Positions 20,996-32,207 of a stretch of DNA of 64,000 bases are shown one piece after another (within the stretch, counting starts at the first letter, position 1; the number at the start of each line of letters is the position of its first letter). The position numbers and the translations under genes are program-made. The notes below the pieces were generated by a model. The model had not been told where the DNA came from. It searched no databases and saw only the letters and a list, made by a program, of their open reading frames with translations. The stretch lies in the NCBI GenBank assembly GCA_000310025.1, contig FN649755.1:2680530-2744529 (forward strand), given 5' to 3'. Origin of the DNA: Ectocarpus siliculosus (taxonomy: Eukaryota; Sar; Phaeophyceae; Ectocarpales; Ectocarpaceae).

Positions 20996-22225
20996 ATGCA
21001 AACTGCTCCATCGTCAGGGAACCGCAGTCGATGCCTCGACGCCTTTACCATTGCGCTAAGCCACGGACATATCGGGGACGAACATCGTTGGTACACATCG
21101 ACGTTAGAACTACAGCTGGCATCCCTAGACTTCTGCCTGGAATGCCGACGAGTACCGACGTCACGCGTTCGGATGGATAATGACACCCCCTGCAGCATTT
21201 GGATCGCATTGACGGAAGAGCTACAGAACCGCGGCTCGAATCGAGTGCCTCCCTTGCGGGTTCGTGGAGTGACGTGGTTTCTTCCGCTGTCGTTGCTTCG
21301 GCATGACCGTATGGGGAGGTGGAGAGGAGTGGTGGAACAGAATCTGAGAGGTCATCACCACGCAGACCGCCTGGGCTCGCTGTCATTGCCTCCGAATTTG
21401 AAACAGCTTGCAGTGGACACGTTGATTCTTGGATCATTTCCCAATTGGCTGTGGCCGGCTTCCCTTCAACGACTCAACCTTTTCGGATTTCAGGGTTCTA
21501 TCGTTGGTGCGGTCTGGCCCCCCGCCCTCCGGCAGCTATTGCTAGGGGTAGTGTTCAACCAATCTCTTGCCGGTGTGATGTGGCCGGCGTCTCTGCAACA
21601 TCTTTCGCTCGGACATTGCGTTCATTCCCATGTTGTAGGGGGGTTGTTCACCAAGACGACGTTGAAGTACATGGGCTCCTTCGATCAACCCATTGTCGAA
21701 GTAGTATGGCCGGCCTCGCTACGCTCGTTGAATTTCGGGTACCGCTTCAACCAACCCGTTGTCGGTGTGGTGTGGCCGGCCTACCTGCTCTCGTTGAAGT
21801 TCGGGTTCCGCTTCAACCAACCCGTTGTCGGTGTGGGGTGGCCGGCGTCTCTGCAGAGATTGCACCTCGGGTTCGCCTTCAACCAACCTATAGCCGGGGT
21901 GACGTGGCCAGCGTCTCTGCAACAGCTTTCGCTAGGGTATGTGTTTAATCAGCCCGTTGTTGGAGTAGTATGGCCGGTTTCCCTGAGACGCCTGGAGTTT
22001 GGTGAACGGTTCAACCAACCCATAGCCGGTGCTGTTTGGCCGGCGCGCCTTCAGCATGTTCTGTTTGGCAGTGATTTTTTCTACCCGTTGTCGGGAGCCC
22101 GTTGGCCAGCTTCCCTCGTTCGCGTGGACTGTGGGAAAATAATTACCTGCCGTGACCAAAGCCATTACGACGACATTACGTTTTGGATATACGCTTCCCG
22201 TGTAGGGCACTCGCCGCAGAACTGA
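20996..22225 (+). CDS. FNIP/LRR-like repeat protein (409 aa, intact copy B)
   Basis: An ATG at 20996 opens 409 codons to TGA. Residues 1-100 form a unique N-terminal region (shared with the copies at 35096 and 6528, including R-W-Y-T-S-T-L-E-L). Residues ~130-385 hold about ten repeats of 22 residues with the pattern F-N-Q-P-(V/I)-x-G-V-x-W-P-A-S-L-x-x-L-x-(F/L)-G. One repeat near residues 210-230 has lost the W-P-A-S-L core. The C-terminal ~30 residues are unique. The pattern resembles the Dictyostelium FNIP repeat (Pfam FNIP), thought to form an LRR-like solenoid used for protein contacts. No signal peptide or membrane segment is seen. Of four local copies only this one is uninterrupted, so it is the best candidate for a working gene. 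It could have further 5' exons. Confidence 0.75.
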   Translation: MQTAPSSGNRSRCLDAFTIALSHGHIGDEHRWYTSTLELQLASLDFCLECRRVPTSRVRMDNDTPCSIWIALTEELQNRGSNRVPPLRVRGVTWFLPLSLLRHDRMGRWRGVVEQNLRGHHHADRLGSLSLPPNLKQLAVDTLILGSFPNWLWPASLQRLNLFGFQGSIVGAVWPPALRQLLLGVVFNQSLAGVMWPASLQHLSLGHCVHSHVVGGLFTKTTLKYMGSFDQPIVEVVWPASLRSLNFGYRFNQPVVGVVWPAYLLSLKFGFRFNQPVVGVGWPASLQRLHLGFAFNQPIAGVTWPASLQQLSLGYVFNQPVVGVVWPVSLRRLEFGERFNQPIAGAVWPARLQHVLFGSDFFYPLSGARWPASLVRVDCGKIITCRDQSHYDDITFWIYASRVGHSPQN

Positions 22226-24939
22226 GGGGTCGTCATTGGCGTTCTAGGATGACGAAGGCAACGATTTCCGGCTCCTCGGCCACAAGGGTCATGATATTGT
22301 CACACGACTAGAGATGCGTTGCATATGTGTTCTTCGTTCGACCCTGAAGCTGGCTGATCCTAGTTCACTGTTGATAACTTCGATGGTGTTATATGGGAAA
22401 CTGACCACCCTGCGCACACTGGATGGATTTGTATCTCGTAGCCTTCGTGAACCTTGGTATCGATAGGTGTCACTCGAATATAGCTCTTGGTTATGTACTG
22501 CTCGTATTGGTTGCGCCTGTTTACCTCTGTCGTCGCGCACCGACAGCAGTGCACGGTAACGTTTCGTTGTTCTGTGATCCGGATGGTAGCCTCATTGTTG
22601 TTGTTTGGATGTTCACGCTTTCGGCGCAGACAGATGGGCAGCCAGGGCGTTCACGGTATGGAATCTTTGAAGAGTGGTGTCGATCACCGCACTCATGGGG
22701 CTCATTCGTAGGATATTTCGTGTTGATGATAAGATAGCCTACCTGTAGGTCGGTAATCGTGAACCTATGCAGGGGCGAGCCATATGGGCGACAGACGTAG
22801 TTGAACACCATGCTGCTAGTGGGTGTTCATGAGTGGTGAAAGGCTGGATAGAAGTCGGAACGCATGGATGGTCCGTTCGGAACTACAACGGGTCCTCGAG
22901 TTTGTCAGTGTGCAGGTTTTTTCGAAACCCCATACAACCCCAACAACCTACGGATGTTTCGAATGTCGATTTCGTGGGTGGCTGTCTCCCCAAGGTCGAG
23001 CTTGAAACAACCTTGTCGTTGTTCTATAATAGTTATCAGAAATGTCTCCGTCCCCCGCAAAACGAGTTCCGGTGTAGCGTGGTGATAAGGATTACATGGG
23101 TTAGCATCTGTCATCAACCTGCCTGGGTTTTGCATCTATCATGACCCCGTAGAGTCAGCATCGTTTTCTTGATGGGGTTCCGAAAGGTCTTCAAGTTCAA
23201 CCACCGGGCGTTCGACCAGATTGTCTATGCATACGTCAACACACAATTAATTATCATGTGCAGAGCTGGGGGGTGTGCATGGAGCCCTTTGATTAGGAGG
23301 CCATGAAAATCGGGTGGTCATCCGATCGGTTTCCGGCAATACTTCCTGTGATACATTCAAAATACGACCGTCGCTTTCCGTTCAGGGTTCAATGCCGGCC
23401 TCGCTCTTATCAAGCACCTATTCTACCACGAAGACTCAAACGATGGAGCCACCACTACCTACACAAGAACACTCAACATCCGCATGTGGTCGACAGCGTG
23501 TAAACCGGGTTGGAGGTGTGTCCGACGTTCTCGGAACGGACATCGCTGACTTCCAGAAAAGATGGAAGGACAACACACGAACACACCCGTAGCCAAAACA
23601 CACGCACACTTTGCCTGCTCCATCATGCTTGGATCTATGCCGACATGTTATATACTACGCTTGTTGCAGCTTTCCAGTCGCTCAACACTCACTCACGGGC
23701 CTGGTGTCAAGCAAACGTGGTCAATCCACCACTACTCCAGACGACGACCCCCTTCAAATAATAATCTTATACAACGCCGTGACAGGCATACTCCCAGCCT
23801 GTACCATGCTGCAGTGCATCTCTTAATGCTCCTCCGAACGAACGACACATGTAGGCACACTGCTTTCGCTCGACGAAGGGCGGATACAACAAAATGAAAC
23901 ACACACGAGGCGCGAACCCGCAACACCGCACCACCCGAGGCCCGAGAATAGCCACGGGTTTTCCGCTGTCCACTCCTTTCGTTTCCGAGATATGATGAGT
24001 GCCCAAGGGCGCACACCATGTCCCGTGTTATGACCAAGCGAATCATCAAACCATCACAGGCGACGTACGCGCTCAAATGTCAGAACAATATTTCTCCTAG
24101 TTGCGGCCCTCGCACCGAAAGAATACGGTGCGCGTCCAGCGTTCGGCAGCAATATCAGACAGAGCTACGGAAAAGTCGTATGCGAAAAACGGGTTTCATC
24201 GCCTAGTCAATCTCTAGAAGGCCAAGACAGCCTCATTCTCGAACGGAATTCGGCACCAGTCCACCCCACCACTGAGGAAAATACAAAACAAACGGGCAAA
24301 AACAAACGTGAAAAAACATTCTCGAGCACAGGAACAAATATTTCCCAAACCCGAAACTCCGATGCTGTTCAAACTGCTTCACAATACACGGCGTGCGAAA
24401 TCTCTCATTCGTACAACAGGTGATGACGGAGAGAAAAGTGGGAAATGTAGAAGGCCTCACCTACGGCAGTTACTCTCCGAGCCATGCTATTCTGGCGCCC
24501 ACTCCCTTCGGTTTTCAAGAAACATGTGCCCAAATCATCTCCCATGTTAGTAAATGTAAGTATCTTGCCCTCTCTTGTTCGCCTGCGTTCCCGCAACGGT
24601 TCCCCCCTTTCAGCCATGCCGGGTGTTCCCATCGATCAATATTCCATCTACTAATCGTGTTTCCCAGTCCCATCCCGTCCCATCACGTCCCATCACGTCC
24701 CATCACGTCCTACACGCCGTCCCATCCTTTCCATTCTGTCCAAGTCCGTCGCCCCATCCACCATCATAGTGTTTACATATGACAATTGCCCTACCCCGGC
24801 TAACTGAAAACAGCACGGAGTCATTATTTGGCCCTTCCCCATGCCATCAACCCGGAATACCCCAGCTTTCCGTCCCAATCCCACCGGGTAGAATACACAT
24901 TCGTAGGCCACCCCTACCGTCAGAAACCTGACTTTTTCA
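22226..24939 (+). repeat. Non-coding downstream part of duplicated unit, copy B
   Basis: Aligns in order with 1061-3600 (copy A) and 36746-39398 (copy C): for example 22560-22700, 23160-23600, and 24230-24480 against 38690-38960, where the match is very close. Frames here are short, differ between copies and lack consistent starts. I see no gene. Confidence 0.6.
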
Positions 24940-26290
24940 CTTGGCGCGGCCTCCCAACAAAACAAAAGCTCCCTTCGGCGTGGTAAGTTGTCGGGCGAGG
25001 TCGAGAAGAGCACGACGGTTGTCGGTGGTGCTTCATCATCACACACAGCATGTGTCAAACACATTCCGGCCCGCAAATCACACCAATTCTGGGACACAAG
25101 CCATCGCCCTCTCCTTATCGCCTATCGTCAGGAAGATTCGATACTGGGTTGTCCTGCTGGACCGCCGTTAAGCATGACTTGCGGCCAGCCGTACCGATCA
25201 ATATCGTATCTGCCAAGCGCCTTTCTTTGCAAATCCCGTCCCATCCCGTTTCGTGTCACATCCCGTCCCCATTCCATCCCGGTCCTTCCCATCCCATCCA
25301 GCCTCACCATGCATGCTCACGAGATCGGTACTACCCAGTCTTGCCAAGACAGCGCTGATTCGTGCATCCGATCGTATCCAATTCCATCAACCAGAAACAT
25401 CCCAGCATCTCGTCCTTCCCATCCCTCTCCATCTCATCCCAATCCGTCTGATCATGAATGCATACGACATCTGTCCTTCACAGTCTGTCCTACCACAGTG
25501 CGGACATATTCTTCTGATCCTACCCCATGCCATCAACCAGAAATATCCCAGCTTGGAGTCCCAATCCGATCGGGTATACAAAGCAAATGTGGGCCACACC
25601 GTCAGATAGCTGACCTATTCACTCGGTGGGGCCTCCCAACAAAACAAAAGCCCCCCTTCGGCGCGGTGAGTTGTCGGGCGAGGATGGGACGAGCACGACC
25701 GGTTGTCGGTGGTGTTACGTCATCACACACAACACGTGTCAAACACAATCTGGCCCGCGAATCACATCAACTATCGGAGCACAAGCTATCGGCCGCTCCT
25801 TATCGCCTATCGTCAGACAGATTCGATACTGGCATGTCCTACTGGACCTCCATTGAGAATCACTTGCGGTCAGCCGTACCGATCAATATCGTATCTACCA
25901 AGCGCCATTGCAAGTTCCGTCCCATCTCGTCTCGTCTCATCCCTTCCCACCCCGTCCCATTCCATCCCAGTCCTTCCTATCTCATCCAGCCTCATCTTGC
26001 ATGCTCACGAGGTCGGTACTACCCAGGCTAGCCAAGACAGCGCCGACTCGTGCATCCGATGCTGCCCAATTCCGTCAACCAGAAACATCCCAGCATCTCG
26101 TCCTTCCCATCCCTCTCCATCTCATCCCAATCCGTCTGACCATGAACGCATACGACATCTGTCCTTCACAGTCTAGCCTAACACAGTGCAGGTGTATTCA
26201 TCTAATCGTATCCCATGCCATCAGCCAGACATATCCCAGCTTCACAACCCAATCCAATCAGGTATACAACGCATACGTGGGCCTCGCCTA
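24940..26290. repeat. ~680-bp tandem repeat, two units (unit 1 of duplication)
   Basis: Units start at 24940 and 25621, each marked by cggtggggcctcccaacaaa or a close variant, then gagttgtcgggcgagg. Each unit carries an internal pyrimidine tract of TCCCATCCCGT-like words. Long plus frames (Ser/His/Pro-rich) and minus frames (Asp-Gly-Met/Trp-rich) are translations of this tract and are not supported as genes. The corresponding place in the second duplicate has three units. Confidence 0.8.
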
Positions 26291-27297
26291 CCATCAGACA
26301 GGGGGGCCTATTGACTCGGCGCGATGTCTTGCATACCGCCTACACGGGATGCTCAAACACTCTCCGCTTGTGGTGGGAAAAACGAACTCTCATAAACGAT
26401 TTCGTCTTGCAATAGGGGGAACGACCCCGCACCTATCCTCATCTCAGATAAAATTTCCCCCACCAAACAGAAGCTCCCTTCTTTCGGCGTCGTGGTCAGT
26501 TATCGGGCGACGGGGTGAACACTTGGCGGTGTCGATGATGCCACATCCTTACATATAACATCGCGCTAACCGCAGTCTGCCCCGAATGCGGCCCCAAGAA
26601 TCGCACCACAAGTCGTCATTCTGTCTCTCTAGTCGCCCATCGACAGGCAGACTCTATTCCTGGCATGTCCAACTCGCTCGACCTCCGTTAAGCATGCCTT
26701 CGCCATTGGAATCTATCGATACTAATCCGTACGCTCTTGGACCCGCGCGGTAGCTAGTCTCCCGTCCTAGCCACCTGACGTGCGTAACAATGACGAAAAA
26801 AGGTGGAGGAGGGGCCATCAGCGATAGCGAGAGGCGAGCAATGGATTACTTGTGAGGTGGGCTCTACCCCTATAGTTCTCTCACTCTCTCTTGTACGGAT
26901 GGCAACGTCGAACCCCGTGGTTGCTTGTTGGCATGTTGTGGGCGGCACTGGCTGTAGGAGTTGCAATGGGGTGGGTTTCGTTCAACAATCGGGGCATGTT
27001 CCGTCCACGCTGGGTAGAGGGGGGAGGAGAGGTATCTTCCAAACCGATCTCGCTACAATCTCCCACATGTAGTCCAAAGCCTCTGTACAGTTCGGACGTG
27101 TTGGTTGTTGGTATTGGCAGGGGCCACCAACAACACCATTTCCGTGCCTGGCAGTGAGCGCAATCGACTTGCACTACGCCCAACCTCTTCTGTTCCCAGT
27201 TCGTGGGGGAGCGATGTTTGGTTCCTCACCTCGCCTTGCCGCGAAGCCGACGTTCGCCACACCCTCAAGCGGAACGCGTCGGTCTTGTAGCCCCTCC
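26291..27297 (+). other. Region between tandem repeat and Ala-rich ORF
   Basis: Closely matches 41431-42200 plus 43903-44040 of the second duplicate. Position 27060 (cgctacaatc^tcccacatg) is the empty site of the transposon present at 42201-43897. Minus-strand codons at 27055-27297 are the probable original C-terminus of the Ala-rich ORF, now in another frame. Confidence 0.6.
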
Positions 27298-30200
27298 TCA
27301 CCGTCCGGATATCGGACACGATGCGGTGCATTCCGACAAGGGTCGAAAATCGCTCCTGTTGCTTCTGCTGCTGCCGCTGCTGCGGTCGTTGAACGATCTC
27401 CGCGGACAACGACCAGGACTGGCTCTGAGAGGCCTCGACCGAGCCGTTAGGGGTGTTGGCGACCTTACCGTCGTCACGGTTGTCCCTTGCCTCCTCCCCC
27501 CCTCCTTACCCACCGTAGTCGTTCCACCGTTGTTGCTGCCGTCACCACGCCACAACACTGATGTCCCGCGAGACATCACGTCCTCTCGCCGAAGCGCCTT
27601 GCGGGCGGCCCTGGCTTGCCGGGAGAAACGAGCGCGGGTCCTCGTCCTCGCCGCTGCTGCTCTGGCTGGGGAGGCCATGGTCAACAAAGACGACCTCGAC
27701 GACATCTTCATCTCCGCCCTCTTCCGTTCCCGCAGCACCGCTCTGTCTCTCAGAAGCAGCAGCTGAGCGGTATCCCTCGATGACGTGGAGGCAGTGGTGG
27801 GGGCCTTGTCGTCAAGAGCAGCGCCTTGTGAAAAGGTGATGAACCCTTTGGTAGTCTCTCCGTAGGCTGGATCCGCTACCGTCGTCGCCGCTACCGGTGC
27901 GCATGTGGGGTGTGATGGTCTGGAGTTGGTCTCGGCAAGCCCCAACAGCGGCACTTGTTCCTCAGTCTTGGCCGCCAGCGGCTCGGCCACTGCTACCGCC
28001 GTTTGGCGGGTCTTTGAAGGGGCGGGGGGTGACAACCTGGGCGGAGATACTGTGGCGTTATGTTCAGCCCTTCGGCCGACGCCACCATGTTCGCTGTCGC
28101 CTAGCCCCCGGGATCGGTTTGGCTCGCCCTGGGCCTCCTGTCCAACCGACTCGACCATTGGAGGTGCATCAACGGTTTTTCCGACGGCCGGGCTTGGTTT
28201 GACCGTCTGCTGGACCGCCGTAGTGGGTGTTAGCATCTCCTCTGATGCTCGAGCGCTAGCCAAAAGTGCCCCTGGCTCGAGAAACGTCGGCGTCGCAGGC
28301 GACCTCGCCTTCGCCATTGCTGCTGCCTTTGCTGCGACCTTTGCTGCGACTGGCGCCACTGCTACTGCCGCTGTTGCTGCTACTGCTGTTGCTGCCGCTG
28401 CTGCTGCCATTGTTGCGTTTGCCGCTGTTGCCTTTGCTACTTTTGCAGCTGCTGCCCTTGCTGCTGCCGCTGCTACCGCTGCTGCTCCGTCTTTTGCAGC
28501 TGCAAAGGCAGCAAAAGCTTCTGCGGGTTTATAACCGAGTGTTGACATCCAGTTTCGCGTCACCTCGATGGAAGCCTTGCGCTCGAGTCGAATATCTCCC
28601 TCTCCCAACTCCTCGTCCTCCTTCTTGCTTTCCTGCACCCCCGTCGCCCCATCCTGCTCACCGGCCTGCTCTCCCGAAACAGCCAGAGCGGCCAGTAGAG
28701 GAGCCATTGACCAGGTGGCGGCGGTCTTGACCGCTGTCGTTGACGCCGCCGCCGCCGTCTTGCAAGGCCGCTGCTCATCCATCGCCGAGATCCCACCGAC
28801 AGCAGGCACAGCGGCCAGCACAGGCGGCATAGTCGAGGGAGTTGCTGCGGTGGCTACCAACGCTGACGCGGCCGCCGTCTTGCGTGTCTGCCCCTCATCC
28901 ATAACCATCTTCGAGTCACCCGCAGGCGCAGATGCCGGCACGGGCAGAGCAGCCGGGGCAGCGGGCATACTCCAGGGAGTTGCGGGCATGGCTACTACCG
29001 CTGATTCCGTCGAACGTGCCTGGTTCTCAACCATCGCCGAGACCGCACTGACGGCAGGTACAACGGCCGGCGCAGGCAATGCAGCCAGGGCGGGGGGCAT
29101 AGCCGAGGAAGTTGCGGGCATGTCTACCAACGCTTCCGCCGCCGTCGACTTGCTAGCCTGCTCTTGATCCATAGCCGATATTTCACCGACGGCAGGCACA
29201 GCGGCCGGCACGGGCAGAGCAGCCGGGGCAGCGGGCATACTCCAGGGAGTTGCGGGCATGGCTACTACCGCTGATTCCGTCGAACGTGCCTGGTTCTCAA
29301 CCATCGCCGAGACCGCACTGGCGGCAGGTACAACGGCCGGCGCAGGAAGAGCAGCCAGGGCGGGGACCATAGCCGAGGAAGGTGCGGGCATGGCTACCAA
29401 CGCTTCCGCCGCCGTCGACTTGCTAGCCTGCTCTTGATCCATAGCCGATATTTCGCCGACGGCAGGCACAGCGGCCGGCACAGGCAGAGCAGCCGGGGCC
29501 GGGAGCATAGCCGAGGAAGTTGCGGGCATGGCTGCTACCGCTGATTGTGCCTGGTTCTCAACCATCGCCGAGACCGCACTGGCGGCAGGTACAACGGCCG
29601 GCGCAGGAAGAGCAGCCAGGGCGGGGACCATAGCCGAGGAAGTTGCGGGCATGGCTACCAACGCTTCGGCTACCGTCGACTTGCTAGCCTGCTCTTGATC
29701 CATAGCCGATATTTCACCGACGGCAGGCACAGCGACCGGTACTGGCAGAGCAGCCGGGGCAGCGGGCATACTCCAGGGAGTTGCGGGCTTGACTACTACC
29801 GCTGATTCCGTCGAACGTGCCTGGTTCTCAACCATCGCCGAGACCGCACTGACGGCAGGTACAACGGCCGGTACAGTCAGAGCAGCCGGTGCGGGGGGCA
29901 TGGCCCAGGGAGTTGCGGGCATGGCGAATAAGGGTGCCGCGGCCGCCGTCTTGCGTGCCTGCCCTTGATCCGTAGTCGATATTTCGCCGACGGCAGGCAC
30001 AGCGGCCGGCACAGGCAGAGCAGCCCGGGCTGGGGGAATAACCCATGGACTTGCGGTTATGGCCAATAAGGCTGCCGCCGCCGTCATCTGGCAAGCCTGG
30101 TCCTCGACGATCGCCATGTCCGAGTCACCCGCAGGCGCAGATGCCGGCACGGGCAGAGCAGCCGGTGCGGAGGGCATGGCCCAGGGAGTTGCACCGATAC

Positions 30201-31029
30201 ATGCCACCACTGATTCCGTCGAACGTGCCTGGTTCTCAACCATCGCCGAGACCGCACTGACGGCAGGTACAACGGCCGGCGCAGGCAGAGCAGCCAGGGC
30301 CGGGAGCATAGCCGAGGAAGTTGCGGGCATGGCTATCAACGCTTCGGCTGCCGTCGACTTGCTAGCCTGCTCTTGATCCATAGCCGATATTTCACCGACG
30401 GCAGGCACAGCGGCCGGCACAGGCAGAGCAGCCGGGGCTGGGGGAATAACCCATGGACTTGCGGTTATGGCCAATAAGGCTGCCGCCGCCGTCATCTGGC
30501 AAGCCTGGTCCTCGACGATCGCCATGTCCGAGTCACCCGCAGGTGCAGATGCCGGTGCGGGCAGAGCAGCCGGTGCGGAGGGCATGGCCCAGGGAGTTGC
30601 ACCGATGCATGCCACCGCTGACTCCGTCGAATGTGGCTGCTCCTCTTCCATCGCCATCCCCGTGCAGGCTGCAGGCGCAGATGCCGTCACAGGCAGAGCG
30701 GCCGGAGCGGGGGGCATACCCCAGGGAGCTGAGCCGATGGCTGCACTCCCTACGGCCGCCGCCGCCGCCACCACTGTTGGGGAGCCTGCTGAAACGTCCC
30801 CCGCGCGGTGCGAGAAGGTCGCAGTTTCCACTGGACCAGCAATCGGCCTCATGGCCTCCGTCTCTCTGGCAGGCAGCGCTGGTTGTTGCGTCAACGTGGG
30901 TGCAGCCAATGTCGCCAACCCCAATGCTGCCTCACTTTCGTCGGAAGACGCATTTCGTGCTGGACGGGGCTTGGCAGCGGTGGCCATCGTGCCGCTGGCG
31001 TTGATACCGCGCTTCGTGTGCACTTCCAT
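27298..31029 (-). CDS. Large Ala/Pro-rich modular protein, copy 1 (1243 aa)
   Basis: The first in-frame ATG is at 31029 (MEVHTKRGIN). After ~110 residues come about 16 modules of 41-46 residues (pattern A-T-P-W-x-M-P-x-A-P-A-A-L-P-V-P-x-x-x-P-A..., then S-A-M-x-x-x-Q-A). They alternate in a few subtypes, so the higher-order period is about 90 residues. Then come an acidic stretch (K-E-D-E-E-L), the motif R-N-W-M-S-T-L-G-Y-K-P-A-E-A, a long poly-Ala helix-like stretch and a basic Arg/Ser-rich tail. No enzyme motif, signal peptide or membrane span is visible. Relative to copy 2, two extra C in a C-run at about 27494-27500 shift the frame, so the last 50 or so residues differ. The function is unknown. 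Ala-rich frames are also open on the other strand because of composition, so coding is likely but not proven. Confidence 0.55.
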   Translation of the reverse strand: MEVHTKRGINASGTMATAAKPRPARNASSDESEAALGLATLAAPTLTQQPALPARETEAMRPIAGPVETATFSHRAGDVSAGSPTVVAAAAAVGSAAIGSAPWGMPPAPAALPVTASAPAACTGMAMEEEQPHSTESAVACIGATPWAMPSAPAALPAPASAPAGDSDMAIVEDQACQMTAAAALLAITASPWVIPPAPAALPVPAAVPAVGEISAMDQEQASKSTAAEALIAMPATSSAMLPALAALPAPAVVPAVSAVSAMVENQARSTESVVACIGATPWAMPSAPAALPVPASAPAGDSDMAIVEDQACQMTAAAALLAITASPWVIPPARAALPVPAAVPAVGEISTTDQGQARKTAAAAPLFAMPATPWAMPPAPAALTVPAVVPAVSAVSAMVENQARSTESAVVVKPATPWSMPAAPAALPVPVAVPAVGEISAMDQEQASKSTVAEALVAMPATSSAMVPALAALPAPAVVPAASAVSAMVENQAQSAVAAMPATSSAMLPAPAALPVPAAVPAVGEISAMDQEQASKSTAAEALVAMPAPSSAMVPALAALPAPAVVPAASAVSAMVENQARSTESAVVAMPATPWSMPAAPAALPVPAAVPAVGEISAMDQEQASKSTAAEALVDMPATSSAMPPALAALPAPAVVPAVSAVSAMVENQARSTESAVVAMPATPWSMPAAPAALPVPASAPAGDSKMVMDEGQTRKTAAASALVATAATPSTMPPVLAAVPAVGGISAMDEQRPCKTAAAASTTAVKTAATWSMAPLLAALAVSGEQAGEQDGATGVQESKKEDEELGEGDIRLERKASIEVTRNWMSTLGYKPAEAFAAFAAAKDGAAAVAAAAARAAAAKVAKATAANATMAAAAAATAVAATAAVAVAPVAAKVAAKAAAMAKARSPATPTFLEPGALLASARASEEMLTPTTAVQQTVKPSPAVGKTVDAPPMVESVGQEAQGEPNRSRGLGDSEHGGVGRRAEHNATVSPPRLSPPAPSKTRQTAVAVAEPLAAKTEEQVPLLGLAETNSRPSHPTCAPVAATTVADPAYGETTKGFITFSQGAALDDKAPTTASTSSRDTAQLLLLRDRAVLRERKRAEMKMSSRSSLLTMASPARAAAARTRTRARFSRQARAARKALRREDVMSRGTSVLWRGDGSNNGGTTTVGKEGGRRQGTTVTTVRSPTPLTARSRPLRASPGRCPRRSFNDRSSGSSRSNRSDFRPLSECTASCPISGR

Positions 31030-31125
31030 GACTTGATGTAGTGGAACAAGCGCAAGAGGGCGGAGAGCGAGGGGGAGACAGGCACTTGTTAGAGTCGTGC
31101 TCGACGACAAGAGTTAAGCTTACTC

Positions 31126-31634
31126 AACTCAGCACTGGACGCACGTGTTTTCTGTTCATGAAGGGCTCAGAAATAATATCCATAAGACTTACAGTGTTTT
31201 TTGGGTGGCAGCGCTTCACCCACGCCGATACGATATCCCGCTGTTTCTACAGGTACACGGCCGGTCTGCACCATCACCTCACACTGAACTCGAACGAATC
31301 CTTTGCTGGCGCTATTGACGTCGGGGGAGGCTTGTTTCAGCGACAAACACAAACTGTTCTGGTGATTGCAACAAATCCAGGTATCTCGGCGACGACCCTG
31401 GGAACAGGCAAGAAGCCAAACACACAGACAGGCGGAAATACTGCCTGTCCCATCTTAGTGTGTGTACCACGTGCTCCACCATAACGAAGTGATATCTGGC
31501 CCAGTACCTGCTGTGGTGGTGGTCCTCCGTTCTCCTGGCTGAGAAGTTCCCGCAGGGGGGGTTGCGACAGATGCGTTGACGTTCCGGTTGATGCGCTTCC
31601 ATCTCCGCCGTTGAGGCGCACTGGAAGGGGCCGA
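31126..31634. repeat. 509-bp patch identical between the two duplicates
   Basis: I could find no difference between 31126-31634 and 47427-47935, while flanking DNA shows several differences per 100 bp (three in the ten bases 31116-31125). The patch covers the 3' end of the 250-aa ORF and the gap before the Ala-rich ORF. On the minus strand it contains a 61-codon frame (31167-31352) preserved in both copies. Confidence 0.75.
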
Positions 31635-32207
31635 AGTCGAGCACGTTCCCGCCGCCGTCACCGCCGCCGCTGAACCCGTCGCCTGATTTTTGGGGTCCTC
31701 GCGACTCGCCGTATACATGGCGGCAGCAGCACCGGAAGTCATGTTCGATGCGGCAGTGATTGCGTTCATGGCTTTGACGGAAAGCTGTTGGATCCACGCC
31801 ACATCGGTTTCCCGCATTTTCTGGCCGACCGTATCCTTCCTCTTCTCCGCTTGGAGTTTCGCCAGGCAAAGCTCGTCCTTGGCCTTCTGAGCAAGCTCTG
31901 TTGCTTCTACTGCAGCCTTGAACGGGCACGCCGTTGGTGAGCTCGATGAGTCCTCCAAATCATCGTCATCAAAGCTGAAGTCGTCCTCGAGAAAGCTGTA
32001 GTCGTCTTTGTCGCTCCCGTGGTCGCTGTTGCCGGTGCGCTTACCGCCCTCCCGGTGCGCGACCAAGGGGCCCCGCAGAATCGTCGCCGCCGGTACGGGC
32101 GCGGCCGGAGCCTTGGCACCTTCAGCTGGCGTCCTCGCGTTTCTACGGGCGGCCGAGGTGAGCTTGATCGACACCCTGGCGCGAGCAAGGTGCAGCGAAC
32201 GTTGCAT
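31455..32207 (-). CDS. Uncharacterised 250-aa protein, copy 1
   Basis: The ATG at 32207 is the first in-frame Met after an upstream TGA. The protein has a basic N-terminus, an Asp/Glu/Ser-rich acidic stretch at residues ~61-87 (D-D-Y-S-F-L-E-D-D-F-S-F), an Ala/Lys/Glu-rich probable coiled coil or helical region at ~96-162, and a basic patch R-R-R-W-K-R-I-N-R at ~200-208. No known domain is recognised. The copy at 47756-48508 is the same length with nine amino-acid changes. By my count about ten of fifteen nucleotide differences change the protein, so constraint looks weak. A GT near the stop (acgtg^gtacac) and an AG at about 31385-31390 would allow splicing into the identical patch downstream, so this may be only one exon. 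It lies upstream of the Ala-rich ORF on the same strand. Confidence 0.5.
   Translation of the reverse strand: MQRSLHLARARVSIKLTSAARRNARTPAEGAKAPAAPVPAATILRGPLVAHREGGKRTGNSDHGSDKDDYSFLEDDFSFDDDDLEDSSSSPTACPFKAAVEATELAQKAKDELCLAKLQAEKRKDTVGQKMRETDVAWIQQLSVKAMNAITAASNMTSGAAAAMYTASREDPKNQATGSAAAVTAAGTCSTSAPSSAPQRRRWKRINRNVNASVATPPAGTSQPGERRTTTTAGTGPDITSLWWSTWYTH

Noticed and set aside
20996-22225. Endogenous giant-virus origin of the FNIP gene region
   Set aside because: FNIP repeats occur in giant viruses, but no capsid, polymerase or other viral core gene lies nearby, and the surroundings are eukaryotic repeats; left open only as a phylogeny question.
24988-26558. Long plus-strand Ser/Pro/His-rich frames (also 39398-41460) as genes
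   Set aside because: They translate a pyrimidine-rich tandem repeat, are open in several frames at once, and change with unit number; no domain or consistent start.
27203-31036. Plus-strand Ala/Leu-rich frames opposite the Ala-rich ORF
   Set aside because: Composition shadows (GCN/GCT antisense). None spans the region, whereas the minus frame does so in both duplicates.
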